Shown piece after piece: positions 26,903 through 38,416 of a stretch of 64,000 bases of DNA. Positions within the stretch are counted from its first letter, which is position 1. Every line of letters starts with the position of its first letter. The notes beneath the pieces were generated by a model, which saw only the letters and a list, made by a program, of their open reading frames with translations, was not told where the DNA came from and searched no databases. The translations under genes and the position numbers were made by a program. The DNA is from LMUY01 sp964245075. Its GTDB lineage: Bacteria; Pseudomonadota; Alphaproteobacteria; Acetobacterales; Acetobacteraceae. The DNA lies in contig CAXTLC010000002.1 in assembly GCA_964245075.1 (NCBI GenBank), positions 1 to 64,000 of the forward strand. Direction: 5' to 3'.

Positions 26903-28192
26903 TCAGCCTTCGAAAGGATCGCGCACCAGGATGGTGTCGTCGCGCTCCGGGCTGGTGGACAGCAGCGTGACCGGCGCTTCCACCAACTCCTCGATGCGGC
27001 GGACATACTTGATCGCCTGCGCCGGAAGCTGTGCCCAGGAGCGCGCGCCGCGGGTCGAGGCAGTCCAGCCTTCCACCGTTTCAAACACCGGCCTGGCCGC
27101 GGCTTGTGCGCCCGGCGCTGCGGGCAAGTGGCGCATGGCCCTGCCATTCACCTCGTACCCGGTGCATATCTGCAATTCCGGCAAGCCGTCCAGCACGTCC
27201 AGCTTGGTCAGCGCCAGCCCGGCGATGCCGCCCACCTTCACCGCCTGGCGCACCAGCGCGGCGTCGAACCAGCCGCAGCGGCGGGGCCGGCCGGTGACGG
27301 TGCCGAACTCGTGCCCGCGTTCCCCCAGGGTGCGGCCGGTTTCGTCTTGCAGCTCCGTCGGAAACGGGCCGCTGCCGACGCGGGTGCAGTAAGCCTTCGC
27401 GATGCCCAGCACGAAGCCGACTGCCGCCGGCGCCATGCCGGACCCGCTCGCGGCGGTGGCGGCCACCGTGTTGCTGCTGGTGACGTAGGGGTAGGTGCCG
27501 TGGTCCACGTCCAGCATCACGGCCTGCGCCCCCTCGAACAGGATGCGATGCCCGGCGCGGCGGGCCTCGTCCAGGCGCTGCCACACCGGCTCCACGTGCG
27601 GCAGGATCCGCGGCGCCAGCGCCAGCAGGCCGTCCAGCAGCGCCTGCTTCTCGAATGTGTCAGCCCCCAAGCCGCGCAGCAGCGTGTTGTGGTGCAGCAG
27701 CAGCTCGTCCAGCTTGTCCGACAGCGTTTGCGGCTCGGCGAGGTCACAGGCGCGGATGGCGCGGCGGGCGACCTTGTCCTCGTAGGCCGGGCCGATGCCG
27801 CGCCCGGTGGTGCCGATCTTGCGTTCGCCCCGCGCCGCCTCGCGCGCGCGGTCGAGCGCGGCGTGCAGCGGCAGGATCAAGGTCGCGTTGTCGGCGATGC
27901 GCAGGGTGTCGGGCGAGACGTCCAGCCCCTGGGCGCGCACGCGGTCCATTTCGGCCAGCAGCGCCACCGGGTCCACCACCACGCCATTGCCGATCACCCC
28001 CATCTTGCCGCGCACCAGCCCGGACGGCAGCAGGCTGAGCTTGTACGTCTGGTTGCCCACCATCAGCGTGTGCCCGGCGTTGTGGCCGCCTTGGAAGCGC
28101 ACCACGATGTCCGCCCGGCTGGCGAGCCAGTCCACCACCTTGCCCTTGCCCTCGTCCCCCCACTGGGCGCCGATCACCGTCACATTTGCCAT
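26903..28192 (-). CDS. purA: Adenylosuccinate synthetase
   Basis: This 429-residue enzyme joins IMP and aspartate with GTP to make adenylosuccinate, the first step to AMP. The N terminus shows the glycine-rich GTP loop GAQWGDEGKGKVVDWLA with the catalytic Asp, then GHNAGHT; later blocks include GTTGRGIGPAYEDK and GTVTGRPRRCGWFDA. Length and motif order are normal. It lies 11 bases after hisZ. Confidence 0.97.
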   Translation of the reverse strand: MANVTVIGAQWGDEGKGKVVDWLASRADIVVRFQGGHNAGHTLMVGNQTYKLSLLPSGLVRGKMGVIGNGVVVDPVALLAEMDRVRAQGLDVSPDTLRIADNATLILPLHAALDRAREAARGERKIGTTGRGIGPAYEDKVARRAIRACDLAEPQTLSDKLDELLLHHNTLLRGLGADTFEKQALLDGLLALAPRILPHVEPVWQRLDEARRAGHRILFEGAQAVMLDVDHGTYPYVTSSNTVAATAASGSGMAPAAVGFVLGIAKAYCTRVGSGPFPTELQDETGRTLGERGHEFGTVTGRPRRCGWFDAALVRQAVKVGGIAGLALTKLDVLDGLPELQICTGYEVNGRAMRHLPAAPGAQAAARPVFETVEGWTASTRGARSWAQLPAQAIKYVRRIEELVEAPVTLLSTSPERDDTILVRDPFEG

Positions 28193-28203
28193 GGGGCCTC
28201 AGC

Positions 28204-29355
28204 TCAGAGTGGGGCGGCCGATCCGCCGCGCAGGATGTGGGTGCAGCGCAGGCGCCGCGCCTCGGCGGCCGGGTCATCGACCGGGTCAAGCGCCGCGACG
28301 GTGGCGTAGCCCGCCGCGCGCAGCCGGGCAGCGTCCTCGTGGTCCTGGCCGACGGGCACGAACAGGCGGGGGCGGGGCACGGGCGGAGCGCACACGCGCA
28401 GCATGGCGTCCGGATACAGCGTCAGCCCGGTGGCCGGCTCGTCCTCGCCGGCAAGGTAGCGACCGCCGCGGCCGAGCACCTCATGCCGGCCCGTCGCGTA
28501 AACGGCGGTGCAGACCCCGGTGTGGTACGGCAGATCCCGGAACTCCAGCGGGTCGATGGTCAGCTTGAGGGAGGGCGCGCGGGCCTGGATCGCCCGCACC
28601 GTGTCCGCAAGGCGGCGGCACAGCGCGGCCGAGAGCGGCGGCAGCGTGAGCGCTTCCAGCCGGGCCAGCGCCGGGCCAGCCAGGCCGGCGGTCAGCAGCA
28701 GCGTGCTCAGCGTGTCGGCCAGCCGCCCGCCATGCTCCCGGACGGAGGCGACGTCCTTGCGGTCCAGCGCGCGCAACAGGGCGTGCCGCGCCGGGCCGGC
28801 AAACCCTGCCTCCTCCAGCAGGGTCGGCGCCAGGCGCGGCAGGGTGAGGTCGAAGCTCACGCGCGTCAGCCCCAGCGCGGCCAGCGCCTCGGCGGCGACC
28901 AGGACCATCTCCGCGTCCGCGGCGAGGCTGTCGCAGCCGATCAGCTCGATGCCGGCCTGCGCCACCTGGCGGTCCGGCGCGATCTGGCTGCCGCGGACCC
29001 GCAACGACTGGCCGGCGTAGGCGAGACGGAGCGGCCGGGCCATGCCAGCCAACCGCGTCGCGGCGATGCGGGCCACTTGCGGCGTCATGTCCGCCCGAAG
29101 CCCCATCATGCGGTGGGAGTCCGGGTCCATCAGCCGGAAGATCTGGTCCGCCGTGGCCGCGCCCGAGCCGGCGAGCAACCCGTCCTCGAACTCCAGCATG
29201 GGCGGCTTGATGCGTTCGTAGCCGTGGGCGGTGAACACGGCCATGACGCGCTCAACCGCCGCGGCCTCCGTTTCCGCCTCCGGCGGCAGGATATCGCGCA
29301 GCCCGGCCGGCAGCAGCGCCGGGTGCGCCAGGGTTTCGCTGAGCATGTCGGGCAT
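28204..29355 (-). CDS. hisZ: ATP phosphoribosyltransferase regulatory subunit
   Basis: This 383-residue HisZ is a histidyl-tRNA-synthetase-like protein without synthetase activity that combines with short HisG to start histidine synthesis. Class II synthetase features are present: RIKPPMLEFEDGLL, LRADMTPQVARIA (motif 2 region) and GGRYDxL-like GRGGRYLAGE. The hisZ-purA adjacency is common in alphaproteobacteria. It sits ten bases after serC. Confidence 0.93.
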   Translation of the reverse strand: MPDMLSETLAHPALLPAGLRDILPPEAETEAAAVERVMAVFTAHGYERIKPPMLEFEDGLLAGSGAATADQIFRLMDPDSHRMMGLRADMTPQVARIAATRLAGMARPLRLAYAGQSLRVRGSQIAPDRQVAQAGIELIGCDSLAADAEMVLVAAEALAALGLTRVSFDLTLPRLAPTLLEEAGFAGPARHALLRALDRKDVASVREHGGRLADTLSTLLLTAGLAGPALARLEALTLPPLSAALCRRLADTVRAIQARAPSLKLTIDPLEFRDLPYHTGVCTAVYATGRHEVLGRGGRYLAGEDEPATGLTLYPDAMLRVCAPPVPRPRLFVPVGQDHEDAARLRAAGYATVAALDPVDDPAAEARRLRCTHILRGGSAAPL

Positions 29356-29365
29356 GACCGTACTG

Positions 29366-30469
29366 CTATGCCATCGCAGGCACGGGGGCGGAAACGGCGG
29401 CGTGGGCCCAATCCAGCCAGGGCAGCAGCGCCTCGACGTCGGTCGTTTCCACCGTGGCGCCGCCCCAGATGCGCAGGCCCGGCGGCGCGTCCCGGTAGGC
29501 GGCGATGTCGAACGCGATCCCTTCGGCGTCCAGCAAGGCCGCGATGGCGGCCCCGGCCTCCGCTCGCAGGCAGATGGACGTGGGGGACCGCTGCGCCGGG
29601 TCGGCCGCCAGGAAGGAGGCCCAGGGCGACCGGGCCACCCACGCCGTCACGGCTTGGAGGTTGCCCCGCGCCCGGGCGATCAGCGCGGGGAGGCCACCTT
29701 GCCGTTCCGCCCAGCGCAGCCCGTCCAGCGCGTCGGCGACGCAGAGCATGGAAGGCGTGTTGACCGTGTCGCCGCGGAAGATGCCGGGCACGATGCGGAA
29801 GATCTTCGGCATCGGCCAGGCCGGGGTATGCCGGGCGGCGCGTTCCAGCGCGCGGGGAGACATCGCCAGCATGCCGTGCGCGGCCTCGCCCCCCAGCGCC
29901 TTCTGCCAAGACCAGGTGACGACATCCAGCCGGTCCCAGGGCAGTTCCATCGCGAACGCGGCGGAGGTGGCGTCGCAGATCACCAGCCCCTCGCCCCGGC
30001 GCAGCCAGGGGCCGTCGGCGAGCCGCACGCCGGAGGTCGTGCCATTCCAGGCGAGGACGAGGTCATGCGCCGGGTCCACCGCGGACAAATCGGGGAGGGC
30101 GCCGTACGGGGCGGCCAGGGTGCGCACGCCGGGCAGCCTCAGGTGCTCCGTCGCGTCCGTGGCCCAAAGGGCGGAGAAGCTCTCGAACGCCAGCACGTCC
30201 ACCGGGCGCGGGCCGAGCAGCGACCACATCGCCATCTCCACCGCCCCGGTGTCGGAAGCCGGGACGATGCCGAGCTTCCAATCCGCCGGCATGCCGAGCA
30301 GGTCGGCGGACCGGTCGATCACCTCGGCCAACTGCGCCTTCGCGGCGGGGGCGCGGTGGCTGCGGCCGAGCAGGGTGGTGTCGAGCGCGGCGACGCTCCA
30401 GCCCGGCCGCTTGGCGCACGGGCCGGAGGAGAAGCACGGGTTGGCCGGACGCAGGGCGGGCTTGGTCAT
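29366..30469 (-). CDS. serC: Phosphoserine aminotransferase
   Basis: This 367-residue PLP enzyme converts phosphohydroxypyruvate to phosphoserine in serine synthesis. The motif FSSGPCAKRPGW at the N terminus, GRSHRA, and the PLP-lysine motif SWQKALGGEAAHG fit the alphaproteobacterial SerC type. The start was set at ATG 30469. In related genomes the next gene is usually serA; here hisZ follows directly. Confidence 0.93.
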   Translation of the reverse strand: MTKPALRPANPCFSSGPCAKRPGWSVAALDTTLLGRSHRAPAAKAQLAEVIDRSADLLGMPADWKLGIVPASDTGAVEMAMWSLLGPRPVDVLAFESFSALWATDATEHLRLPGVRTLAAPYGALPDLSAVDPAHDLVLAWNGTTSGVRLADGPWLRRGEGLVICDATSAAFAMELPWDRLDVVTWSWQKALGGEAAHGMLAMSPRALERAARHTPAWPMPKIFRIVPGIFRGDTVNTPSMLCVADALDGLRWAERQGGLPALIARARGNLQAVTAWVARSPWASFLAADPAQRSPTSICLRAEAGAAIAALLDAEGIAFDIAAYRDAPPGLRIWGGATVETTDVEALLPWLDWAHAAVSAPVPAMA

Positions 30470-30587
30470 GGTGCCTTGGTATAGGACGGGTTCGCGGCCG
30501 AGACTACGCTGCGGGTGCATGACTGCTGGTGAGGAAGAAAGCCAAGCTGCCCGGCAGGGCGCTGGAGCATCATCCGACCGGATGGGG

Positions 30588-31391
30588 TCATCCGCCGGGT
30601 AAAGGTGCTCTGGCGGCCACGAGATGCCCCAGCGGCCCGTGCCCGGCGCCGATGCCGGGAGCCGCCGCGATTGCCGCCTGCACGTAGTCCCGCGCGCGTC
30701 CGACCGCGTCCGGCAGCGCCATGCCGCCCGCCAGGCCGGCCGCCACCGCGGTCGCCAGCGTGCAGCCGGTGCCGTGGGTGTGCCGGCCCGGCAAACGGGG
30801 GCGCTCGAACACCACCGTGCCGTCCACGGTTGCAAGCAGGTCGGTAACCGTGCCGCCGCCGCCGTGGCCGCCCTTGAGCAGCACCGCGGGGACGCCGAGG
30901 GTCAGCAGCGCCTCTGCGGCGGCGTGCATGGCTTCCAGATCCGGGATCGCCATACCGGCCAGCAGCTCGGCTTCCGGCAGGTTGGGGGTGATCAGGGCGG
31001 CCATGGGGAGCAGCACCCGCTTCAGCACCGCGACCGCGCCCGGGTCGAGCAGGGAGGCGCCGCCCTTGGCGACCATCACCGGGTCCATCACCAGCGGCAA
31101 GGATGAGCCGGCCAAGGCCTTGGCGACGGCCTCGATCGCGGCGATGCCGCCCAGCATGCCGGTCTTGATCGCGTCCGCACCGGGGTCGGCCAGCGCCACG
31201 CGGATCTGCTGCCCGATGAAATCCGGCGGCACCTCGTGGATGCCGTGCACGCCGTGCGTATCCTGCGCGGTCAGCGCCGTGATCGCGGTGGCGGCATAGG
31301 CTCCGAGCGCCATCGCCGTCTTGATGTCTGCCTGGATGCCCGCGCCGCCGCCCGAGTCGGACCCGGCGATGACCAGGATGCGCGGGATCAT
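30588..31391 (-). CDS. thiD: Hydroxymethylpyrimidine/phosphomethylpyrimidine kinase
   Basis: This 267-residue enzyme phosphorylates HMP twice for thiamine synthesis. Ribokinase-like signatures include IAGSDSGGGAGIQADIKT at the N terminus, PVMVAKGG, and the anion-hole/catalytic motif HTHGTGCTLA. The ATG at 31391 overlaps the glmM stop by ATGA, so it is the tail of the glmM operon. The following 118 bases before serC contain no gene. Confidence 0.93.
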   Translation of the reverse strand: MIPRILVIAGSDSGGGAGIQADIKTAMALGAYAATAITALTAQDTHGVHGIHEVPPDFIGQQIRVALADPGADAIKTGMLGGIAAIEAVAKALAGSSLPLVMDPVMVAKGGASLLDPGAVAVLKRVLLPMAALITPNLPEAELLAGMAIPDLEAMHAAAEALLTLGVPAVLLKGGHGGGGTVTDLLATVDGTVVFERPRLPGRHTHGTGCTLATAVAAGLAGGMALPDAVGRARDYVQAAIAAAPGIGAGHGPLGHLVAARAPLPGG

Positions 31392-32752
31392 GCGGCGGCG
31401 CGGGACTGCGTGCCAACGATCGCCAGGCAAAGCTCGTCCACCACGCGGGCGACCATGGCCTCGTCCTCGCCCTCCGCCATCACGCGGATGACCGGCTCCG
31501 TCCCGCTCGCCCGCAGCAGCAGGCGACCGGTGGCGGCCAGCTCCTGCTCCGCCGCCTCGACCGCAGCCTGCACCAACGGGTCGACCAACGGGGAAGCGCC
31601 GGCGAAGCGGACAGAGCGGAGGCGCTGGGGCAGCGGATCGAACAGGCGGCAGGCCTCGCTGGCCGGGCGGCGCCCGTCCGCCAGGCAGGCCAGCACTTGC
31701 AAGGCTGCGACCAGGCCGTCCCCGGTGGTGGAATAGTCGGCCAGGATCATGTGGCCGGACTGCTCGCCGCCAAGGTTCAAGCCATCGGCCCGCATCCGCT
31801 CCATGACGTAGCGGTCACCCACCGCAGTGCGCCGCAGCCCGATGCCGTGCCCCGCCAGGAAGCGTTCGAGGCCCAGGTTGGACATCACCGTCGCCGCGAC
31901 GGCCCCGCCGCGCAACATGCCGGAGCGATGCCAGGTCTGCGCCGTCAAGGCCAGGATCTGGTCCCCGTCCACCAACTGGCCGCGCTCATCCGAGAGCAGC
32001 AAGCGGTCCGCGTCGCCATCGAGGGCGATGCCCAGGTCGGCGCCATGCTCCACCACCGTGCGGCAGAGATACTCTGGCACCGTCGAGCCGCAACCGCGGT
32101 TGATGTTGAAGCCGTCGGGGGACACGCCGACGGGGATGACGGTGGCGCCCAATTCCTTCAGCACGGTCGGGGCGACCCGGTAGGCGGCGCCGTGGGCGCA
32201 ATCGACCACGATGGTCAGCCCGTCCAGGGTTTGGCCCCGGGGAAAGGTGGCCTTGGTGCTCTCGATGTAGCGCCCAGCCGCATCCACCAGGCGGGACGCA
32301 CGGCCCAACTTGGCTGACGGCGCCATGCGGCGGGACAGGTCAGAGCCCATCAGGGCCTCGATCTCGGCCTCCGTGGCGTCCGACAGCTTGTAGCCATCCG
32401 GGCCGAACAGCTTGATGCCGTTGTCCTCGAACGGATTGTGGCTGGCGGAGATCATGACGCCGAGGTCTGCCCGCATGGAGCGGGTGAGCATGGCGATGGC
32501 CGGCGTCGGCAACGGGCCGACCAGCTGCACGTCCATGCCGGCGCCGACGAAGCCGGCGACAAGCGCGGGCTCGATCATATAGCCGGACAGGCGGGTGTCC
32601 TTGCCGATCACCACCCGGTGGCGATGGCTGCCGCGGACGAACATGATGCCGGCCGCCTGACCCAGGCGAAGCGCCGTCTCGGCCGTCATCGGGTCCGCGT
32701 TCGCCGTACCCCGGATGCCGTCCGTACCAAAAAGCCGTCTGCCGTTCGCCAT
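31388..32752 (-). CDS. glmM: Phosphoglucosamine mutase
   Basis: This enzyme converts glucosamine-6-phosphate to glucosamine-1-phosphate for UDP-GlcNAc and the cell wall. Motifs are RLFGTDGIRG (N terminus), the phosphoserine loop ISASHNPFEDNGIK, the metal site DGDADR and the sugar-specificity loop GEQSGHMI. The start at 32752 (454 residues) follows GAG; an in-frame ATG at 32767 adds five residues. glmM after ftsH-folP is a conserved order. Confidence 0.96.
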   Translation of the reverse strand: MANGRRLFGTDGIRGTANADPMTAETALRLGQAAGIMFVRGSHRHRVVIGKDTRLSGYMIEPALVAGFVGAGMDVQLVGPLPTPAIAMLTRSMRADLGVMISASHNPFEDNGIKLFGPDGYKLSDATEAEIEALMGSDLSRRMAPSAKLGRASRLVDAAGRYIESTKATFPRGQTLDGLTIVVDCAHGAAYRVAPTVLKELGATVIPVGVSPDGFNINRGCGSTVPEYLCRTVVEHGADLGIALDGDADRLLLSDERGQLVDGDQILALTAQTWHRSGMLRGGAVAATVMSNLGLERFLAGHGIGLRRTAVGDRYVMERMRADGLNLGGEQSGHMILADYSTTGDGLVAALQVLACLADGRRPASEACRLFDPLPQRLRSVRFAGASPLVDPLVQAAVEAAEQELAATGRLLLRASGTEPVIRVMAEGEDEAMVARVVDELCLAIVGTQSRAAA

Positions 32753-32792
32753 CGTCTCAAACGCCATGTATGGTTTTGTAACGATGCTTAAC

Positions 32793-33632
32793 CTAGCCCG
32801 CCAGCGCGTGCCAGACCCGGACTGCCTCGACCGTCGCCGCCACGTCGTGCACGCGCAGGATGCGGGCGCCGCGCGACAGGGCGAACAGGGCCGCCGCGAG
32901 CGACCCCGCGAGCCGCTCCTTCGGCGGCTTGCGTCCCGTAAGGGCGCCGATGAACCGCTTGCGCGACACGCCGACAACGACCGGACAGCCCAGCGCCCCG
33001 ATCAGCCGGAGGTCGCGCAGCAGTGCGATGTTGTGGCCGGCGTCCTTGGCGAAACCGATGCCGGGGTCCAGTGCGACCTGCTCCGGCATAACCCCGGCTG
33101 ACCGCGCGGCAGCGAGGCTGGCGGCAAGTTCGGACGCGACCTCGGCAGCAACGTCAACGTAGCGGGCATGCTCGTTCATCGTGGCGGGCGTGCCGCGCAT
33201 GTGCGTCAGGATGACGGGGCAGCCGCGCCGGGCGACCACCGACGCAGCGTCCGGGTCATGGCGCAGGGCGGAGACGTCGTTGACGACCGTGGCCCCGGCA
33301 TCGAGGGAAGCTGCCATGGTGGAAGCGTTGCGGGTATCGACTGAGAGCGGGAGCCCGGCACCCCGCAAGCCGGCGATCACGGGAAGGATGCGGGCTTGTT
33401 CGTCCTCCGGTCTGACCAGGATACTGCCGGGACGGGTCGACTCGCCGCCAATATCCAGAAGATCAGCGCCTTCCTCGACCATGTGGAGGCCGGCGGCGAC
33501 GGCGGCGACCGCATCGAGCGTATCGCCACCATCGCTGAAGCTGTCCGGGGTGACATTCAGCACGCCCATGACGACCGGGCGCCGGGGCAAGGTGGTCCAG
33601 AATGGGCGGACGTGTGTGCGTTCCTCCCTCAC
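32793..33632 (-). CDS. folP: Dihydropteroate synthase
   Basis: This enzyme condenses para-aminobenzoate with the pterin precursor in folate synthesis; it is the sulfonamide target. Motifs are MGVLNVTPDSFSDGG, DIGGESTRPG, VNDVSALRHD and the C-terminal GVSRKRFIGAL. The predicted GTG start at 33632 lies within a palindromic repeat, so the first ~10 residues may come from that repeat and the true start may be internal. Length from 33632 is 279. Confidence 0.94.
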   Translation of the reverse strand: MREERTHVRPFWTTLPRRPVVMGVLNVTPDSFSDGGDTLDAVAAVAAGLHMVEEGADLLDIGGESTRPGSILVRPEDEQARILPVIAGLRGAGLPLSVDTRNASTMAASLDAGATVVNDVSALRHDPDAASVVARRGCPVILTHMRGTPATMNEHARYVDVAAEVASELAASLAAARSAGVMPEQVALDPGIGFAKDAGHNIALLRDLRLIGALGCPVVVGVSRKRFIGALTGRKPPKERLAGSLAAALFALSRGARILRVHDVAATVEAVRVWHALAG

Positions 33633-33670
33633 CCCGGCCCTCTCCCAAGAGGAGAGGGTTGGGTGAGGGA
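33625..33670. repeat. REP-like palindrome overlapping the folP 5' end
   Basis: TCCCTCACCC ... GGGTGAGGGA enclose GGCCCTCTCCC AAGA GGAGAGGG, giving a nearly perfect 46-base palindrome. Palindromes built on CCTCACCC and CCCTCTCCC are widespread dispersed repeats in proteobacteria. It separates ftsH from folP and can terminate or stabilise the ftsH transcript. Confidence 0.75.
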
Positions 33671-33684
33671 ACGAGGCAGCAGGA

Positions 33685-35604
<1,920 letters not shown>

Positions 35605-35788
35605 CTACGTTCCTTGGCAAACCACATCCAGCCTGCAGCCCCGTTCCATGGGCACTGCGAAGCGTCCAAACCGGCACCCCAGCCTGGACCTGTGCTGGCG
35701 TCTGCACCAACATGGGGCGTCCTTTCGCCGAAGCCAGACCCGTGCAGTCAACACGTCGGCACGCCGGACGACAAGCAATACGTTTGAG

Positions 35789-36946
35789 TCAAGCGGCGAA
35801 CGGCGCTCCCGCAACGGGCAGCATCGCCGCACAAAGGGCGCCGGCCAAGCAGTCGGCCAAGCCATGGAGGTGCGGCACGGCGATCAAGGCGCCGTTCTGC
35901 CGGAACGCCGGCAAGGTTTCCAGCACGGCGCGCGGCAGGATGGACCGCCGGCGCAGCCCGCCGGCGTCCGCACCGAGCGCGCCCAGCGTGCTGGCAGGGG
36001 GTGCCGCCAACACCCGGTACCGCCCGTCCCATACGGCGCCGGGCTCGGCCGCGACCGGCGGCGCCGCCGCGGCGGCTTCCCGCACCAGCAGCCACCCGGG
36101 GCCGAGCCGGCCGGCCGGAAGCAGCCGCACGCCACCCAGCGTGCCGGGGCGCGGCTCGGCGGCCATCGCCGCCACGCCGGACACGGGAAAGCGGCGGCCG
36201 GACAGGCTGCGCAGCAGGGCGGCGAGCGTGTCCGGCCGGACCGGGCCGGGCGAGAGGAGCGCGTAACCCTCCGGATGCAACGATGCCCGCGCCGCCATCT
36301 CGGCTGCGACGGCGGCCTCCGCCACCGCCCGGGCGGCTGCCGAGCGGGCCGCCGTCGCGAGCAGGAAGCCGCGATCCTCGCCGATGTCGCGCCGGAGCCG
36401 GGCGCGGGTGGTGCGTAGGTCGGCGTTGGTCGGGTCCTCGACTGGACGCAGGCCCGCGCCGGCGACCACGGCGCGCAGCGAGCCGGGGATGAAGCCGAGC
36501 AGGGGGCGCAGCAGCCGCAGCCCGTCAGCTTCGGCCACCGCGGCCATTCCTGCCATTCCTGCGGGACCGCTGCCCCGGCCTTGCCGCATCAGCACCGTTT
36601 CCGCCTGGTCGCCGGCGTGGTGGCCGAGCAGCAGATCAACCAACCCGGCGTCCTTGCAGGCCGACGAGAGCGCGGCATACCGGGCGGTCCGGGCGCGCGC
36701 GGCCAGGGCCGGGCCAGGTGCCAATCCATGCAGCCGGATCACGCGCGCGGGCAGGTTGCGCGCGACCAGGGCGATCCGAGTGGCTTCCGCCTCGGCGGCG
36801 GCGGCGGCACGCAGGCCGTGGTCCACGATCAAGGCAACCGGATCGCCCCAACCCTGCGCCAGCACCGCCAGCGCCAGGCTGTCCGCCCCGCCCGACACCG
36901 CCACCGCCACCCGGCGGCCGGGGTCCCATGGGCCGAGGCGCGCCAT
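35789..36946 (-). CDS. tilS: tRNA(Ile)-lysidine synthetase
   Basis: This 385-residue enzyme modifies C34 of tRNA-Ile(CAU) to lysidine so that it reads AUA. The PP-loop motif SGGADS (18-23) marks the ATP site, followed by GLVDLLLGHHAGDQAETVLM and RPLLGF. The ATG at 36946 leaves a short N terminus; an upstream in-frame CTG is possible. The gene is between cpoB and ftsH, the usual alphaproteobacterial order. Confidence 0.92.
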   Translation of the reverse strand: MARLGPWDPGRRVAVAVSGGADSLALAVLAQGWGDPVALIVDHGLRAAAAAEAEATRIALVARNLPARVIRLHGLAPGPALAARARTARYAALSSACKDAGLVDLLLGHHAGDQAETVLMRQGRGSGPAGMAGMAAVAEADGLRLLRPLLGFIPGSLRAVVAGAGLRPVEDPTNADLRTTRARLRRDIGEDRGFLLATAARSAAARAVAEAAVAAEMAARASLHPEGYALLSPGPVRPDTLAALLRSLSGRRFPVSGVAAMAAEPRPGTLGGVRLLPAGRLGPGWLLVREAAAAAPPVAAEPGAVWDGRYRVLAAPPASTLGALGADAGGLRRRSILPRAVLETLPAFRQNGALIAVPHLHGLADCLAGALCAAMLPVAGAPFAA

Positions 36947-36978
36947 GGCAGCGGCGAAGGCGGCGGGCGGGACCGGGC

Positions 36979-37830
36979 CTAGCGGCAGGCGGCGCGCTGC
37001 CGGGCAGCCGCCTCGCCCTCGCGGATATCCGTGCGGGGCTGGGGAAACTCGGTCCGCAGCTTGGTGAGCGCGTCGCAGGCGGATTGGCGGTCGCCAAGCG
37101 CCACCAAGGCGTTGGCAACGCCCAGCAGCGCGTCCGGCGCCCGTGCGCCCGTGCGGGAGCGGTTGTATGCCTCGTAGAAATCCGGCGCCGCCTGCTGGTA
37201 GTTGCGGTTGCCCATCTCGGCTTGGGCCAGCAGGAACTGCGCTTCCGACGCACGCGGGCCATGCCGGGCCAGCACCTCGCGGGCGGCACCCTCCGCCGTG
37301 GGATAGTCGCGCCGGGCCAGCGCCGCATTGCCTTCCTGCATCACCAGTTCGGGGGTGCGCGGCGGCTGCGCGGCGGGGCTGCCCAACGCCGCGCCCCCCA
37401 GCACGCCGGAGCCTGTCGAGGGTCCGCTCAGCACCGAAGGGGACGGGTTCGCCGTGCCCGGCAGCGTCCCGCGTCCGCCCCCAGCGCCATTCTGCATGGC
37501 GAAAGTCAGGTCGCCGATCTGCTTGGTGAGGTCCTCGGATTGCCGCTGCTGCTGGTTGGCGAGCTGGTCCACCCGGCCCCGGAGGTCGCGCACCTGCTCT
37601 TCCAGGGTGGACACCCGGTCGAGCAGCTGCGCGGTCAATCCGCTGCCGTCCCCGCCGCCACTGCGGTCCGGACGCGGCGGCGGGCCGCCGTTGCGCCCCA
37701 TCGCCTGCACCTGCGCCCGCAATTCCAGGATCTGGTTCTGCAAGGCGATGGCGTCGCGGCTGTCCATCTGCGCGGCGGCGGGAACGGAAGCAGCCAGCAA
37801 TCCGGCCAGAACCGCTCCGGCAACCCTCAT
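36979..37830 (-). CDS. cpoB: Tol-Pal cell division coordinator CpoB (YbgF)
   Basis: This 283-residue periplasmic protein has a signal peptide (cleavage near PAAAQ, residue 21), an N-terminal coiled coil (about 30-100, with RVSTLEEQVRDLRGRVDQLANQQQ-type heptads), a low-complexity linker and C-terminal TPR repeats (about 160-275). CpoB links peptidoglycan synthesis with outer-membrane constriction through TolA. It is 106 bases downstream of pal. Confidence 0.92.
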   Translation of the reverse strand: MRVAGAVLAGLLAASVPAAAQMDSRDAIALQNQILELRAQVQAMGRNGGPPPRPDRSGGGDGSGLTAQLLDRVSTLEEQVRDLRGRVDQLANQQQRQSEDLTKQIGDLTFAMQNGAGGGRGTLPGTANPSPSVLSGPSTGSGVLGGAALGSPAAQPPRTPELVMQEGNAALARRDYPTAEGAAREVLARHGPRASEAQFLLAQAEMGNRNYQQAAPDFYEAYNRSRTGARAPDALLGVANALVALGDRQSACDALTKLRTEFPQPRTDIREGEAAARQRAACR

Positions 37831-37936
37831 CTTGCTTCCCCCGCCATCTCGACCAGCCGGATGCTACGGTGCGCCACGCCCGGCCGCAAACGCCGGCCCC
37901 GTGTTGGACGGGGCACGCCGGCTTCCTGAAGGGTGC

Positions 37937-38416
37937 CTAGCGGACGGAGGTGATCGAGTTTCGGTTCTGCGCGTAGGCGCTTTCGTCTGACCCAAGCGCC
38001 GTCGGCCGGTCCTTGCCGTAGCTGATGGTGCTGATGCGCGAGGATGAAATGCCGTGGGCCACCAGGTAGTCACGGGCGGCGTTGGCGCGCCGGGCGCCGA
38101 GGGCGATGTTGTACTCCTCCGTGCCGCGCTCGTCGCAGTTGCCGGCGAGTTGCACGCCGTCCTGCGGGAAACGGCCCAGCCAGGTGCTCTGGCGATCCAG
38201 CGTGGAGCGCGCGTCATCGCTCAGATTGGAGGTGTTGTAGGCGTAGAACACCCGGTCACCGACATTGGCGACCAGGTCTTCCTCGCTGCCGGGCACGGCG
38301 CCCGAAGTGCTGGCGGCGCCGCCCGTGCCGGCCACTGTGCCAGAATTGTCCGCCTGCTTGGCGCATGCGGACAACAGAGCCAATGCGGCAAGGGATGCCA
38401 GGGTCTTCGAATTCAT
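37937..38416 (-). CDS. pal: Peptidoglycan-associated lipoprotein Pal
   Basis: This 159-residue lipoprotein has a lipobox ending at Cys18 (LLSAC) and an OmpA-type peptidoglycan-binding domain (about 50-158) with the core CDERGTEEYNIALGARRA. The position that is often His (GHCDERGT) is Asn here (GNCDERGT). Pal anchors the outer membrane to peptidoglycan and is the outer-membrane endpoint of the Tol system. Confidence 0.96.
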   Translation of the reverse strand: MNSKTLASLAALALLSACAKQADNSGTVAGTGGAASTSGAVPGSEEDLVANVGDRVFYAYNTSNLSDDARSTLDRQSTWLGRFPQDGVQLAGNCDERGTEEYNIALGARRANAARDYLVAHGISSSRISTISYGKDRPTALGSDESAYAQNRNSITSVR

